Source: Progne subis subis (lineage: Eukaryota > Chordata > Aves > Passeriformes > Hirundinidae). Taken from it: DNA of 64,000 nt. A program made the translations under genes and the position numbers. The notes under the pieces were generated by a model. It did not search any database. It saw nothing but the letters and a program-made list of their open reading frames with translations, and was not told the origin of the DNA. Location: the NCBI GenBank assembly GCA_022316685.1, contig JAKJHU010001326.1, positions 16,977 through 80,976 of the forward strand. The letters run 5' to 3'. Shown here in pieces: positions 12,331 to 23,828 of this stretch (the stretch's first letter is position 1; each line of letters starts with the position of its first letter).

Positions 12331-15300
12331 CCTGCATGCATGGCCTCAAACTCTCACTTGGGTCTTGGGGGGAGGAGCTGCAGCACACATCTGCACACAT
12401 CTGGGGCAGCAGCAGGGAGGTCCACCAGTCACAGCCTGGGGAGGCTGAGCATCACCGTGTGCACAGGTCCCTGCAAGGTGGTGGTGCCCCAGGCTTTCAG
12501 GCACGTTGTAGAAACCACCCCAAAGTGTGATCCCACCTTTAGATGACAAGCTCACTGGGAGGCAGGTGGCAAGAGTTTTCATACAGGAAGGGGGATGTTT
12601 AATGATTTCTTCACAGAGGTATGAACCTTTGCTCTCCACCCCTCAGGAGACTGTCCCAGCTGGTGAATCACTCCAGGCTGTAGGAATGCCAATGACACTT
12701 TCCTCTCCCCTGTGCCTGGAGGAGGTATTCCTGCAAGGAATACCAAGGAACCTCTCATGGCGAGCAAGAGAAGGATTACACGCTGAGGACTCAGGGAAGG
12801 AAAAATCCCAGCCTCTGCTGCCAACACTGCCTCTGTTTCATCAATGGCTGATCAACGTAAAATGCAGAAATAATGCAAATATTACTTAATTTACGCTAAT
12901 TTAAACTACAACCTTAAGTGGTTTTACTGGATTTGTGTCTGACTCATATTGAGGATTCTGACCAGGTCGTGAATGGGAAAAGTCTTTGACAATACCCTCT
13001 AAAGGCCTTTTTAAAAGAAAACTAATTTTTTTTTCAACAAACAGAGTAAATTATTGGACTTCGTTCCTGGCACAGTGACTATAAAAATAGCCTGACCCTC
13101 TCACTCTATAAACCTATAGCAAATGAGGAAAATAATTGCTTTAAAGTAGATTTTTTATAAAACATCTACTTGGGATGGCCTGAAATGAAAAGGAATTGTT
13201 TTATCTAATCTTGCCAGGAAAAGCATTTCAACACAGAGGAGTATGAAAGTGAATACTTGACCCTCCTTTGAGGCCAGTTTCCATATGGGGTCAGGCAGAA
13301 AGACAGAATCTGATGATAGCTGATGATAAATCCAGGATAAAACACAGAGGATGACTGAGAGTTCAGGCTTTGTGGTTTATGCTTGAGCCTTATCACCACC
13401 GAAAGAAAATTGAAGTGATTATATAGTACTTTGAACTTAATGGAAAGAAGAAAGATAGTGAATGGTTGATTACATCTCTTCTTGAAGTCCTTCAAGCACA
13501 GGCCACTGCCCATTAAACTGTTGCCAAGGCAGCATTAGCTGGGAGCTAGATAGCTCAGGGTCCCCTTTCTAGCCTTCCCTGGTAAAGATTAACTATATCA
13601 TCTCACTTGCCTTCATCCTCAGAGCCAGCCAGAGCAAAAAGTGCTGCAGGAGGTTTCTGCTCTTCTCTGTTGCCTTCAGCTGGGACCCAAAGCATGCTGC
13701 AGTTAAAGCAGTGGGAATCCTGGGCTCCTGTGGGCATGGGAAAACCTGGTTCACGGGAACATAAGAACCAAGCTCCCTGCATTTCCATAAAACAAGTTGC
13801 AAGCTGCAACTCCCCAGGAGTTCCTCAAGAATAAAATCACCAAGAATTACTGAAGTTTTTCAAGAGGCTCTCGCACAGTGTTGAGGCCTGACTCACGACT
13901 GGGAATGTTAGTGCTTGGCAGGATGCAGCATGCAAGGAGCAGCCAGAGACGTGTACGCTGGGTAGCCTGAGGTGCTGCAGGAAGGTGTTTTCCTGGGACC
14001 CGATGTAAAGACATTGCTAGGAACAAAGACGGCAAAGTGTTAGCCACTACTGACAACAAAATAACCTGCTACACAAGTTACACTGCTGCCCCTAATTCAG
14101 ACACCGCCGATCATGAACTTGCCTACGATGGAATTCTGAGAGCCACAATGAAACTGTAGTAGAGCGGACAGATAGCAGAAAGAGAACAAGTGGTGATAGT
14201 GACATTGTGGGTGTGATTAAATCATTAAATCACTGCACTTTCCTCCCCCAGGGTCACTGTGTAGGGCCAGCTCAATGTCTAATAATGGCACCTACTTTCA
14301 GCATTAAAGTTCACACTGAAGATGCTACAGATGGTTTCCTGTTTCCTCCATGGTTCTGCAGGAGGGTTGTAGGTCTCCACAGAAAAATGCTGTCCTGGGA
14401 GAAAATAAAACTGAAGATTGCACTAGAGTCCACATCACTAAGAGAAAAAGGATCCAAATGATAGTGAATAGAATAGCTTTGTGCTGATGCAGGCAGAGCC
14501 CTAGAGTTAAAGCTGATGCATAGACAGGTATCAGAGCCTATCATGAGTGGCAACAGCAAAGATTTAAGCCTGTCAGTCAGAGAGAGAAAGTGTTAATGCA
14601 TCCACTTTCACACAAAAAAATCAGAAGTCATGTTGATCTTGCTAGCATTGGGTTGTCCCGTTTGTGAAAGACTTGACCTGGAGCTGGTCTACCAGTCAGC
14701 AGTGTCCTCTTGTCTCCTGTTTCAAAAGAAGGGCAAAAAAGCCACCTGCACTACATTTCATTATAAAAAGAGCTGAAGTCAGGAATCTAGTGAGAGCTAC
14801 ATTATTATTCCAGAGTATTATTATACTAGAACAATACCAGAGTATTATTCTACAGCAGAAATACATTGAAGAGTGTGAGACTGCTGGCCTGGATATAAAT
14901 GAGCTCCAAGTTTAGCCATAGGAAGAAGGCACTATTATATAATTCAGCCAACCAAGAAGATGCATATAAAGCAAAATTCCTCTCCATTCAGAAGCAGAAA
15001 AATCTCTTCCAAGTGGTGCATTCTTGGTCTGTTCCCACTAATAGTGGCATATAGGGGAGTTTTCTGGTGGAATAGAAAGTGCGTCTGGGAACTGTTTAGG
15101 TACACTAACATTATCTTTGAAGGGGGTGTGATACCATTTTCTTTTTATGTTTACAGTGTGGTTAGGTTGTGGTATGTTTCTTAGTTTCAGTGTATGAGAA
15201 CGGCCCACCCTTGCCTCAGAGCAACACCACCAGTGCCTCACAGCCATGGTCCCCCAAAACACCCCAGCTTCTTCCTTCTGCCCTCCACCCACTCACTCCT

Positions 15301-17322
15301 CAGTCCTCCCTTCTCAAATCCTTGTTGAGCAGAAAGCTGGGGGCCTGGTGTTCAGGAGAACACCAAGCTGGCTGGTGGAGGAATTGGTACCCCTGAAACA
15401 TGCCATTACTGAAGAAATTAATCTTCTCCTCTAAGTAGTTACTGATTTTATCAAAACCAGGAACTAAACTTTCTGTCCCTTTGTCAGATGTGATTTCAGT
15501 GGGCAACGAACTGAAAAGCTCAGAGGAAGGACGGCCCAAGAGAGAAGTAGTAAAATGAAGCTTTCTTAAGGGGTGGGGGAAATAATGACAAAAAATGACC
15601 AGTTTTCAAGCTCTTCAATTGTAATTTGTCAGATGCAGGCATACATTCTGATTTTTAGGTATTAAAAGAAGGCAGTTCTTTAAAAAAGGTAGAAAAAGTT
15701 TGTATGTGCATGTGTATACATAAGCACAAATGAAAAAATTGCAGAATAACTTCAAAACGGAGTTTAGATGTCGAGTAAGATTGTTAAAGGAAAACTCAGA
15801 CCTAAGTTCTACAGAGAATCCTTTCTGGACTTTATGGAAAAGATGATGCACACCCAGATTCATATTCAACCCCCTCAACTCAGTAATTAACATGGCTTAC
15901 AGAGCCTGACATGCCTGATGGGATTTTACTCCTCCTCCTCATATTTTACTCTACTTAGATAGAAGCTAAAAGTCACAGCATTAAGACCATGGCGCATTTC
16001 TTATGAGCTTCTTAGTTTTACAGTCACATTTGCACTTCCAGAGAATGTTCACCTATCTTGACTCCTGGAATCCAGCACTTACTATCTCTTAAAAAAAAAA
16101 AAAAAATTAAGTATTTCTGAAACTGTCATGGGCCTGGGCCCCATAAGTTAAGCAGTGTGTCATAAATACCAGAGGTGTTTCAGGGTGTTGTTCCTGTAGA
16201 AAAGGCTTCACCTTGGCACAAGGGTCATAGGAGGCACAAGAACTCTTGCTTAAAACAGCCCTCAAAAGGGTGAAAAGTTGAAGAAACAACTCTCATAAGG
16301 GTGAAAAGATTGTCACTAATCTCTTCCCATCCTGGTTGTTGGGTCAGGCTCCCACAGTGTGCAGACTCTGAAGGTGATACAAGAATTTCTACCTTAAGAA
16401 CACCCAAGGCTTTGATATTGTTTTTCCCTATGAATTGTTCTGAGGTGAGTTTTCTCAATTGAACTCTGTGCTCAAAGGCTTGGAAAATACTCTCCAGAAC
16501 ATCCATGTTTTTGAGATATCCCAGCTCATCCCACTGTTGTGGCAGCCTGCAGGCGCAGCCTGTGGGTGTCTTGTGCCAGATGTGTGTGTAGGCAGTGGAT
16601 GCAAGTGCTGGGGGTGTTTGGAGTGCAGGGGTCCCACACAGCCAAGCAGTTGGGTTTTGCTGCACTGATCCCCAGGGCTGCTGCATTTGTGCTCTGTGTG
16701 ACACACACCAGGGCAGCCAGGGCTCTCCTCTGGATGCACAGGAGGTGGAACAGCCCTGTGATGTTCCCTCTTAAAGTTTTCCTTGTTAATGCACTTCAGC
16801 TTCTTCTAAACCATGTTTGCACCCAATGAACTCAGAATTATTTAGACTTAAGGAGTTAGCTCTGCTTACCTGCTTCTTTCTTTACATTTGACTTATTCCT
16901 GGATTTTCAGGACTCCTCTTTGTTTAGCTACACCCACTGAGCCCTGCTACAAAAATGCAAACAAGAAAATGAGTAGGTGTATGGTAACAGAACTCCTGCA
17001 TCAAACTGGCATTTGTAATCACTTTGATATTTCATAATGGGAGGATAATGAAAAGTGAAGCATTAAAGTCAATGAAAAAGAAATAGGATAAGAAATAGGA
17101 TAAGAAATCAAGCCCTGAAACAGGAATGATATTTCTTAAATGCATGTTTTCAGCTGTAAAATAAGAACAATCTTTGTGGTCTTGCTACACGTTGATGATA
17201 AACACATCTCACAGGGAGGGTAATAAATGGGACAAAATTATTTCTGCAGTGGGCTCTCTGATTATTGAGATCTCCTGGGATTTGAAAACTCTGGTTTTCA
17301 CTCTTAATGGTAGTTGCTTACT

Positions 17323-17361
<39 letters not shown>

Positions 17362-18757
17362 CTGTTTTAAAGATCGAAGGATGGAAAGGAACATCTCAAC
17401 TATTTGGCACTCATAATACATAAGTCCAATTGGCTTAATCTGGTCACAAAGCTTACAAGCTCCACCAGCTTGTAAATCTTCCAAGTTAAATGAAGAGACT
17501 AGGTTTGCCGAACACGCAAAAATCTATCATCTTTGCCAATGGTGCTATTAAACCCTTTGATCCATGGCTGTCTGGCCTGAAATCTCTCACAAGCAAAGTG
17601 ATCTTCATTCTCTGTCTTGCTTTTTGCCAGATGCAATCTCCAAAAGCATCTGAACTCCACAAGAGCCCAAGTTCCTGTGACTGGGATCTTTGTGTGTGAA
17701 GGTGAACAGGGTGGGGTTTGTCCCTCCTTGGTGTTAGCTCTCAGACACAGGACTTGTCATCTCAGCTGGCTGTCCAGCTCTACCTGTAACCAGCAGGGGT
17801 ACCTGTAAAGACAGCAGGCTGGTCTCAGTGTGGGACACTGATCCTGCTCTCCCTGGAATGCTGAACCACTCATCTCCTTTCACTGACCACGGAGACACCT
17901 GGAGAACTGGCTTCGACTTGATGCCCCATAGTGATCAGGTGTGATGAATTTCAACCAGAGGGCTAACTCAAATGATGGACAGATGAAATGGACAGATGGG
18001 CATCTAATTCAACACCAGTGTGTGTCTGGGGTTCACTGCCTCCGCGTCTTTACTTGTAAGTCCTTTGAGGCTATGGCCCAAGCCTCACATCATCATGTGA
18101 TTCTGTGCACAAGGACACATGTATTTCCATTCCAGGTCTTTGGGGAATTATCATCTGTTTATAACATGGGTCATACGACAGGTTGCATTCCTGCCTCTGG
18201 GAAAGGGCTAACTGTTCCTTTTAATTAACTATTTCAATTTCTTAAGGGAACCAGGCTCATGTTCTTTGTCCTATCTGTCTTCTCAGACAATCCCTTTTAA
18301 TAAGCTCATTTCCTCTAGTTTTCTTCCTCCATAGCCTCACAAAGATTCAGTTTTCAGATGCTAATTGACATGACTTAGACACAAAAGGTGAACTATCTCC
18401 ATGCCCCAGATTGACCTACAGTTTATGGGTTAGGACTCTCATGAAATGTTAGACTAATAGAGGTCTGAGCTTTCCAGGCTGAGGAGAGTACTCAGCCCTC
18501 CTCACCCTTTGCCTGAATGATTACTTTAGAAATTAATCTAATATATATATAAAGCTCACTAGGATCTCCCTCTTCATGTTCTTTGAATAAAAAACACAAC
18601 CGTGGATCTAGTCTTCAATGTAGGATTAATTTCTCCTGCAGAGAGACCTCTGTTACCTGTACCCAGTGGGTTGTTTTAGGTTCCTAAATCCAGATATGAT
18701 GACAGATTTGATTTCAAAATTATGGCTTAAGTTTTAGCTTTCATGTTTTTCAGATTC
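12331..18757. other. Unique non-coding DNA, no gene seen
   Basis: No recognisable gene. The longest clean frame is 159 codons on the minus strand at 16225-16704. It has no domain I recognise and no splice or promoter context, so I do not call it a gene. A near-repeat of AAGGGTGAAAAG occurs at about 16266 and 16298. A 14-A run lies near 16091 and a duplicated AAATAGGATAAG near 17081-17106. Confidence 0.5.
17325..17361. repeat. Poly-T homopolymer, 37 nt
   Basis: Uninterrupted run of about 37 T with no retrotransposed body recognised beside it. Confidence 0.9.
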
Positions 18758-19154
18758 TGTGCTGCCTAGGGGTGCAGTTCTGAGCCTCATACCAGTCAGC
18801 TCTCTTCACAGAGTAGGTAGAAAACAAATCCTTTTCCTGCTGGAGACCAAGGACAACTTTCAGGCCCAAAAGCACAAACAAAGGTGGCTGAAGGGAGGAA
18901 CAAGAAGGATGAGACTTCACAACCTGAAGCAGTAATTGAGCAATTAAATCCCAATATGCAAATGGACCAAAACATAAAATGTAAGACCTCGTGACCGATT
19001 GTCCATTTTGTGACCATTTTAAGTCCACTTTGGGTGTAGACCTGGCCGGGCCCTGTCCTGCCCAAGGTGTATCCTGGAGGCCTTTCAATAAATACCTATT
19101 TTAATCTCTAGATCTGTCCAGTCTTTGTTTCTGGTCAGCCTTCCTAAGGCATCA
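18758..19154 (+). mobile_element. ERV LTR fragment (ERVL-like), plus sense
   Basis: The right part has an LTR-like 3' half: CAATATGCAAAT at about 18952, a strong AATAAA at 19087-19092, then about 60 bp of U5-like sequence ending CATCA at 19154. The sequence from 18950 to 19154 closely resembles a songbird LTR family that I remember without a library name. The left end is set provisionally at TGTGCTGCC (18758). No matching duplication was found on the two sides, so the 5' part may be truncated. The minus-strand frames over this interval (18750-19088) are antisense chance frames. Confidence 0.65.
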
Positions 19155-22100
19155 AAACCAACGTCTCTGATTGTGGCTTCCTTTTATCTTAATGATGTCT
19201 CTTCATACCTTTCCAGGTGTGATAGGTGAGGAAGTCCGAACTCTGTAGAGAACAGGAGGTACCTTAGCAGAGGCAGAGACAGGCACCAGCAGGTGTACAC
19301 CTTCCCTCAGGTCACTACCACCTCAGAGTTTTCTGAGGAAACTAGGACTAGAAGATAAGGGCTGATCACTAGGAAGACATAAAAGCAAGAATAGCTGTTT
19401 TATCAACCCAAAATGAAATTAGGGCTAGGCACTCTACCAAGACATCAGTATTTCAATCACATTAGAACCCTTGGTTTGCTAAACAAATTGAACTCTCTGA
19501 GAGTCTTTGCACAGAGTAAAATTTTTCATCTTACCTCTGCTTTATGAATTTCTGTCTCCAGGATGTGAGGTTTTGGCTTTGTTCTTGATATTCCAGTTAA
19601 TGTGTCGTGCAAGACTGTGAACATTTCCCTATGTCTACTGGAAGTACTTTCCCTAACAATGTCTACAGAGACATTTGCATTCTGTGCAGCCCTATCACCC
19701 TGGGCTCTCATAGTCACCCCTGTAAGTGAATAAAATTACCTTTTTTATCTCTTTCACTTTTCCAGAATCTTGGAGAGATGTAGTAGCAAATCCTCAGACT
19801 ACTGCAGAAATCCTCCTGTTAGGTGTTAATGACATTGTCTTGAAATGAGTGTTAAACTTCACACTACCGCTATTTTTCCAGATCTGTAGGTTATCTGTTT
19901 CTACCTGTACCGTGTTCAGATGTCTTTCTGTGCCATGCTGTCTCCTGCAAATATCTAAAGGGCAAATCTCATTAACAGACATCTACTTCTTCAACCAAAG
20001 TCCTTTATGGAGACGGCTGTGAAAAGATTCTGGTTCCCAGAAAAAGCTGAAAGTTGTCCTTTAACACAACTGCTTGCCATCTTTCCTTTTAGAGCCATTT
20101 CTGCCTTCCTTGCTATGGATTCTGTGTTTTTCCTTTCTGTATTTTCCATTTTACCTAGTGATTTCCCATATCACAAGTGCTTCTCAGACGTTTCTACGGC
20201 TTCATTTGGCTGCAATTGCCTTTCTTAAAGCAATCCATCAGCACTCCTGCAAGCAGAAGCTTTAGGCTGGCCTGGTACCCTGCAGCTGGCAGGCACAGGC
20301 TGCTGTCCTTTCTTTTATTTTTCATTAATCAACATATCATTAATATTCCTCTCACTTAAAATCCTTTATGTACTCTTACATACTCTCGCAATCAAGCTAA
20401 CAGTCCTCTAGATGCAAGTTCACTTTCTTAATTATGGTTACTATATTTACTGTTCTCAAGTCATGTGGATCCCTCTCCTGCACAGCTTGACAAAATTACA
20501 TAGACTGTCTGCCAGGTCTTCTAGTGTCCTGTAGTGAGGGATCTCTGCTGGCTGAGCACATCCAGCTCTCAGAGTTTTGTATCCCCCCTGAGGAAGTATT
20601 TTCAATTTCCTGACACTCATCCCATACCTGTCATCCTTTTCTCCAGAGTTTAATGTTCTTAAAGAAAACCAAAGCTGAGCTTCACTTGATGTTTTCACAC
20701 ACCTATGCCAGCATTAATCCTCTCAGGATAAAAATATCACTTATTTTCTTGTCTAAAATATTTTTATTTCAATAGCTAAATAACTTTTTATGATTTCCTT
20801 TTATTATTACTATTTAATTTCCTCTGCAAACTTCTAACTTGGTTTGACTTTTGGCAATGTTTACCCCAGCCCTGTACTTCCTGGCCTCTGAAACTAAGTT
20901 TTCTTTGCTGATTAACTGTGCTGGACTTTCTAAGGATCCATTTTGGTCTATAGCCCCTTCCTACAAGTTTTCTTCCTTTTCTTCTGAAGTGAATTCCAGA
21001 GAATTGCTTGGAGCTTTTATTGAACATAAATTATACGTCTCCTTCAGCTGAAGTACCTTGCAACTCTTTGGACCCACTGGACTCACTAATCAGTTCACAT
21101 CCTGAAAACTGTTCTTTCAGAACTGTAAATCTGACTTGTTTTCATATACGCCTCCATTTCATCTAAAAGCTTGGCTAATGGCTCAGTTTAGCTCTGAAAC
21201 TATTGTTAGTCTTTCCACTGGCTGTAGAAACTTGGATCTGTCCAGTTTAAACGTTCTCTAGGGCTGAGGGTGTAAACACAATGTTATGGGCCATGGTTTC
21301 AGCTGGTTTAAATTGCTAAAGCTCTGCTGGACTCTGGCCAGTCAAGAGGAGTCTCTCTTGTCTAAGAAGCTGAAGTTTTCATCAAAGTATTTTGGAAGCA
21401 ACTGCAGTCTCTTAAATTACTATAAAAGAGATATTTTTACCATCTTTCCACGGAAGAAACTGAAATAAGATCTGTGTTCTCACACTGTTTATAGTAGTCT
21501 CCAAATTAATTTACTATACCTGTCACAATGTATTATTAATGCCTTCCATGTGCATTACCTCATTTGAGAGCCTCATCTTGTTGCGTGGAGCAAATGGCAG
21601 GAAAAGAACCAGTGCAGTACCAATTGGTACGATGTGTACAAAGGTACACAACTTCGGATTGATTCAATTCTGCATGCCCATACTCTCCCAGTCCTCCGAC
21701 TTGTAGTGATTGTAACTTACAGTTCAGACAGCTGCAGCAGTAGTGAGAAACTGAGAGACAAGCACCGATCTTCAAAATCTCCAGAGTGTGGAACAGAGCA
21801 GGCTACAAAGGGGCCAGAGGCTAGTTGTCATACCAAAGTTTGACTAAGTGGTAGCATACAGAATTGGACAGCAAGATTACACAGTCTGAGAGTGTGAGAC
21901 CCTTGTTGAATCCTCCCCTACACTACACCCCACCACGTCTCTATCACCAGGCATGTCTAAAAACATGCCAGAGAGGAGGAAGAGAAGTCAAAAGGACCAT
22001 AGCACAAGCAAAGTGTGCCAGCTACCTCTGAGGACACTTTGCCTCTTCTGGCAAAACAACACACTTCTGTAAGGTTAAAGGTGAAGTTTTTCCACACGAG

Positions 22101-22735
22101 GTCATAATAATAACAAAAAGTGCAATGGCTTTCTGCCACCCACCACCCAACATTAATAACTTCCTGATAGCGTGCTGTTACTCATTCAGTAATAATAGAG
22201 CATTAGCTGATGCTAAATAGTTGCTTACACTTGACATACTTTGAAGGATTTGCGTGTGGCTCCTCTGTATTGGAATTTAAACAAAGGGAGGTATGAACTC
22301 CAGCTTGTCCTTTCCTTCCTGCATCTCCCAATTTATATCTACTCTGCAACCTTACCAGTCTTACCAGGGGCCACTTGATTGATTTTAACAGGCAGGGTGA
22401 CAAAGAAAACATGGTCTCAGGGGTTACCTGCCCGGCAAAGGAGTGTAAGTCAGCGGAAGAATCCGCCACTTCATTTTTGCAGGTATAGACTACTGAGAAA
22501 ATTTAAAAAAGAAATCTTTCTATTTTTAAGTCTCTGATACACACTGTGTCACTCCAGACTGATTACAAGGCCAGCAGCTGAGCACTGTGCTGGTGGAGAG
22601 GGGAGCACTGCAGGATAGGAAGAGACAGCTGCAGGCAGCAACGCACAGAGGAAAACAGGCAAACATGAGTGTGGCTATCCCTGGACCCTGCACAGGGAAC
22701 AACCCACTCCTTTGGAGCACAGCCCCTAGGCTGCC
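19155..22735. other. Unique non-coding DNA, no gene seen
   Basis: T-rich and C/T-rich sequence, especially 19500-20900. All frames are under 90 codons and none contains a recognisable domain. No RNA gene or transposon was recognised. Confidence 0.55.
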
Positions 22736-23688
22736 TGTCTTTGTAGAGACGCCCCTTTGGGAAGTCTCCTTGGGAGAATTCCTTGTAGCTCAGGGTGAGC
22801 AAAAGCGTTTCTAGGCTGTCTCAGTGTGCAGAGACTCTACTTGAGAAATCATTTTGAGAGTTTTCCTTGTGGCGCAAGCTGAGAAAAAAATACTTCAACC
22901 CACGAGCCTTTGCAGTTCTATGTTAATGTTTCATACTCCATTGATTATTAGCTTTGTTCCTGGTTTTTACCCCTCCTGACTCTTTCTTTTTGGGTCCTTC
23001 CCCTGATTGGTCCCTTTCCCAATTCCTTTCCCCATCGGCCAAGTTGTGAGACCCCACCTCTGGCTACCCTATATAATCCATCTCCCCCGGCATGAAGTCC
23101 CTAAAGCCAGTTGAAATAACCCACAGGTTTTGGCCTTGGAAGTACACGCTGTAATTCTACCCTTGCCTCCTCTCCCCAATACCCAAATTCTCCTGGTCTC
23201 TTTTTCCTTGTTAATCCATTGTTTGTGGGACCCCGGTGACCAGACCTGTCTTCCCTACAGGACACTGACCTGACCTGCCCTCAGCGCCGCCCCTGTGCCA
23301 CACGGACATTGGATGCTGTAAATCACACCTAGGCCTGAGCAAGGCTCACGATCGTCCCTCTTTTGCACCGGATTCCCTTCGGCACCTGGAATAAACCTTG
23401 CTGGAGCTTGGTCGTATGCAAAGGGCCTTCTTGCCTCTCTTTTTCTGAGCCAGGCTCGTGGCTGTGTGGATGTGAGAGCTCGATTGCAGCCTGAGCCGCT
23501 CCCAGCAGCTTTTCCACGGGAGAGGCTGACCGGGGCCTAGGCAGAGGCTCCGCTCCTAAAAGACACACTGTCACACTCCAGGACCATTTGGCTCCTTCCT
23601 GCTCCAGACCTGTGGAATAAAGAAGCTCTCCTGGAGATCGGAAAGACCTCATCTCGCTGCTTTTACTCCTGTGCCACCCGGGGTGGCA
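22736..23688 (+). mobile_element. ERV LTR-like block with duplicated polyA/U5 region
   Basis: GC-richer DNA organised like a plus-sense LTR. A TATA box (ATATAA) lies at 23071-23076 after a CCAAT-poor pyrimidine-rich U3. Two AATAAA signals follow at 23390-23395 and 23616-23621, each preceded by ACCTG and followed by a CTGGAG motif. This suggests that a segment of about 225 bp covering R/U5 has been duplicated. Near the left side there is an imperfect repeat of about 85-bp period (22746-22803 and 22830-22888, each AGAGAC...TTCCTTGT...GAGCAAAA-like). Neither edge has a confident target-site duplication, so both boundaries are approximate. A diverged class I LTR is my best guess. A host promoter or 3' UTR is an alternative. 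Confidence 0.45.
23071..23076 (+). promoter_or_regulatory. TATA box of the LTR-like block
   Basis: ATATAA in a CCCTATATAATCC context, downstream of a pyrimidine-rich stretch and about 315 bp upstream of the first AATAAA. Confidence 0.4.
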
Positions 23689-23729
23689 AATGCAGCTCTG
23701 CTGCTCAGGCAGCCTCCCAAAGTATGAAC

Positions 23730-23828
23730 CACTCCGCACTTGAGAGTGGACAAAGAGCAAATCACTCTGCACCTAAGGGTGCACAAAGAGCTGATCCCTC
23801 TGTGCCTGAGAGTGCCTGTGCCTCCCTC
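23730..23828 (+). repeat. 33-bp minisatellite, three units
   Basis: Three consecutive 33-bp units (23730-23762, 23763-23795, 23796-23828), each following a C.CTC.GC.C.....G.G pattern. The first two are clearly alike and the third is diverged. The unit length is a multiple of three, so the plus frame 23724-24026 (100 codons) reads as 11-residue repeats of the type HSAxxxGxQRA. No family is recognised and this may be coincidental. Confidence 0.75.

Noticed and set aside
11902..12336. CCTGCC/CCTGCA flanks as a target-site duplication for the second family A LTR
   Set aside because: Using it would require the LTR to end in TCAGA rather than CA. The alignment to copy 3 favours 11908 as the edge, so no duplication is claimed.
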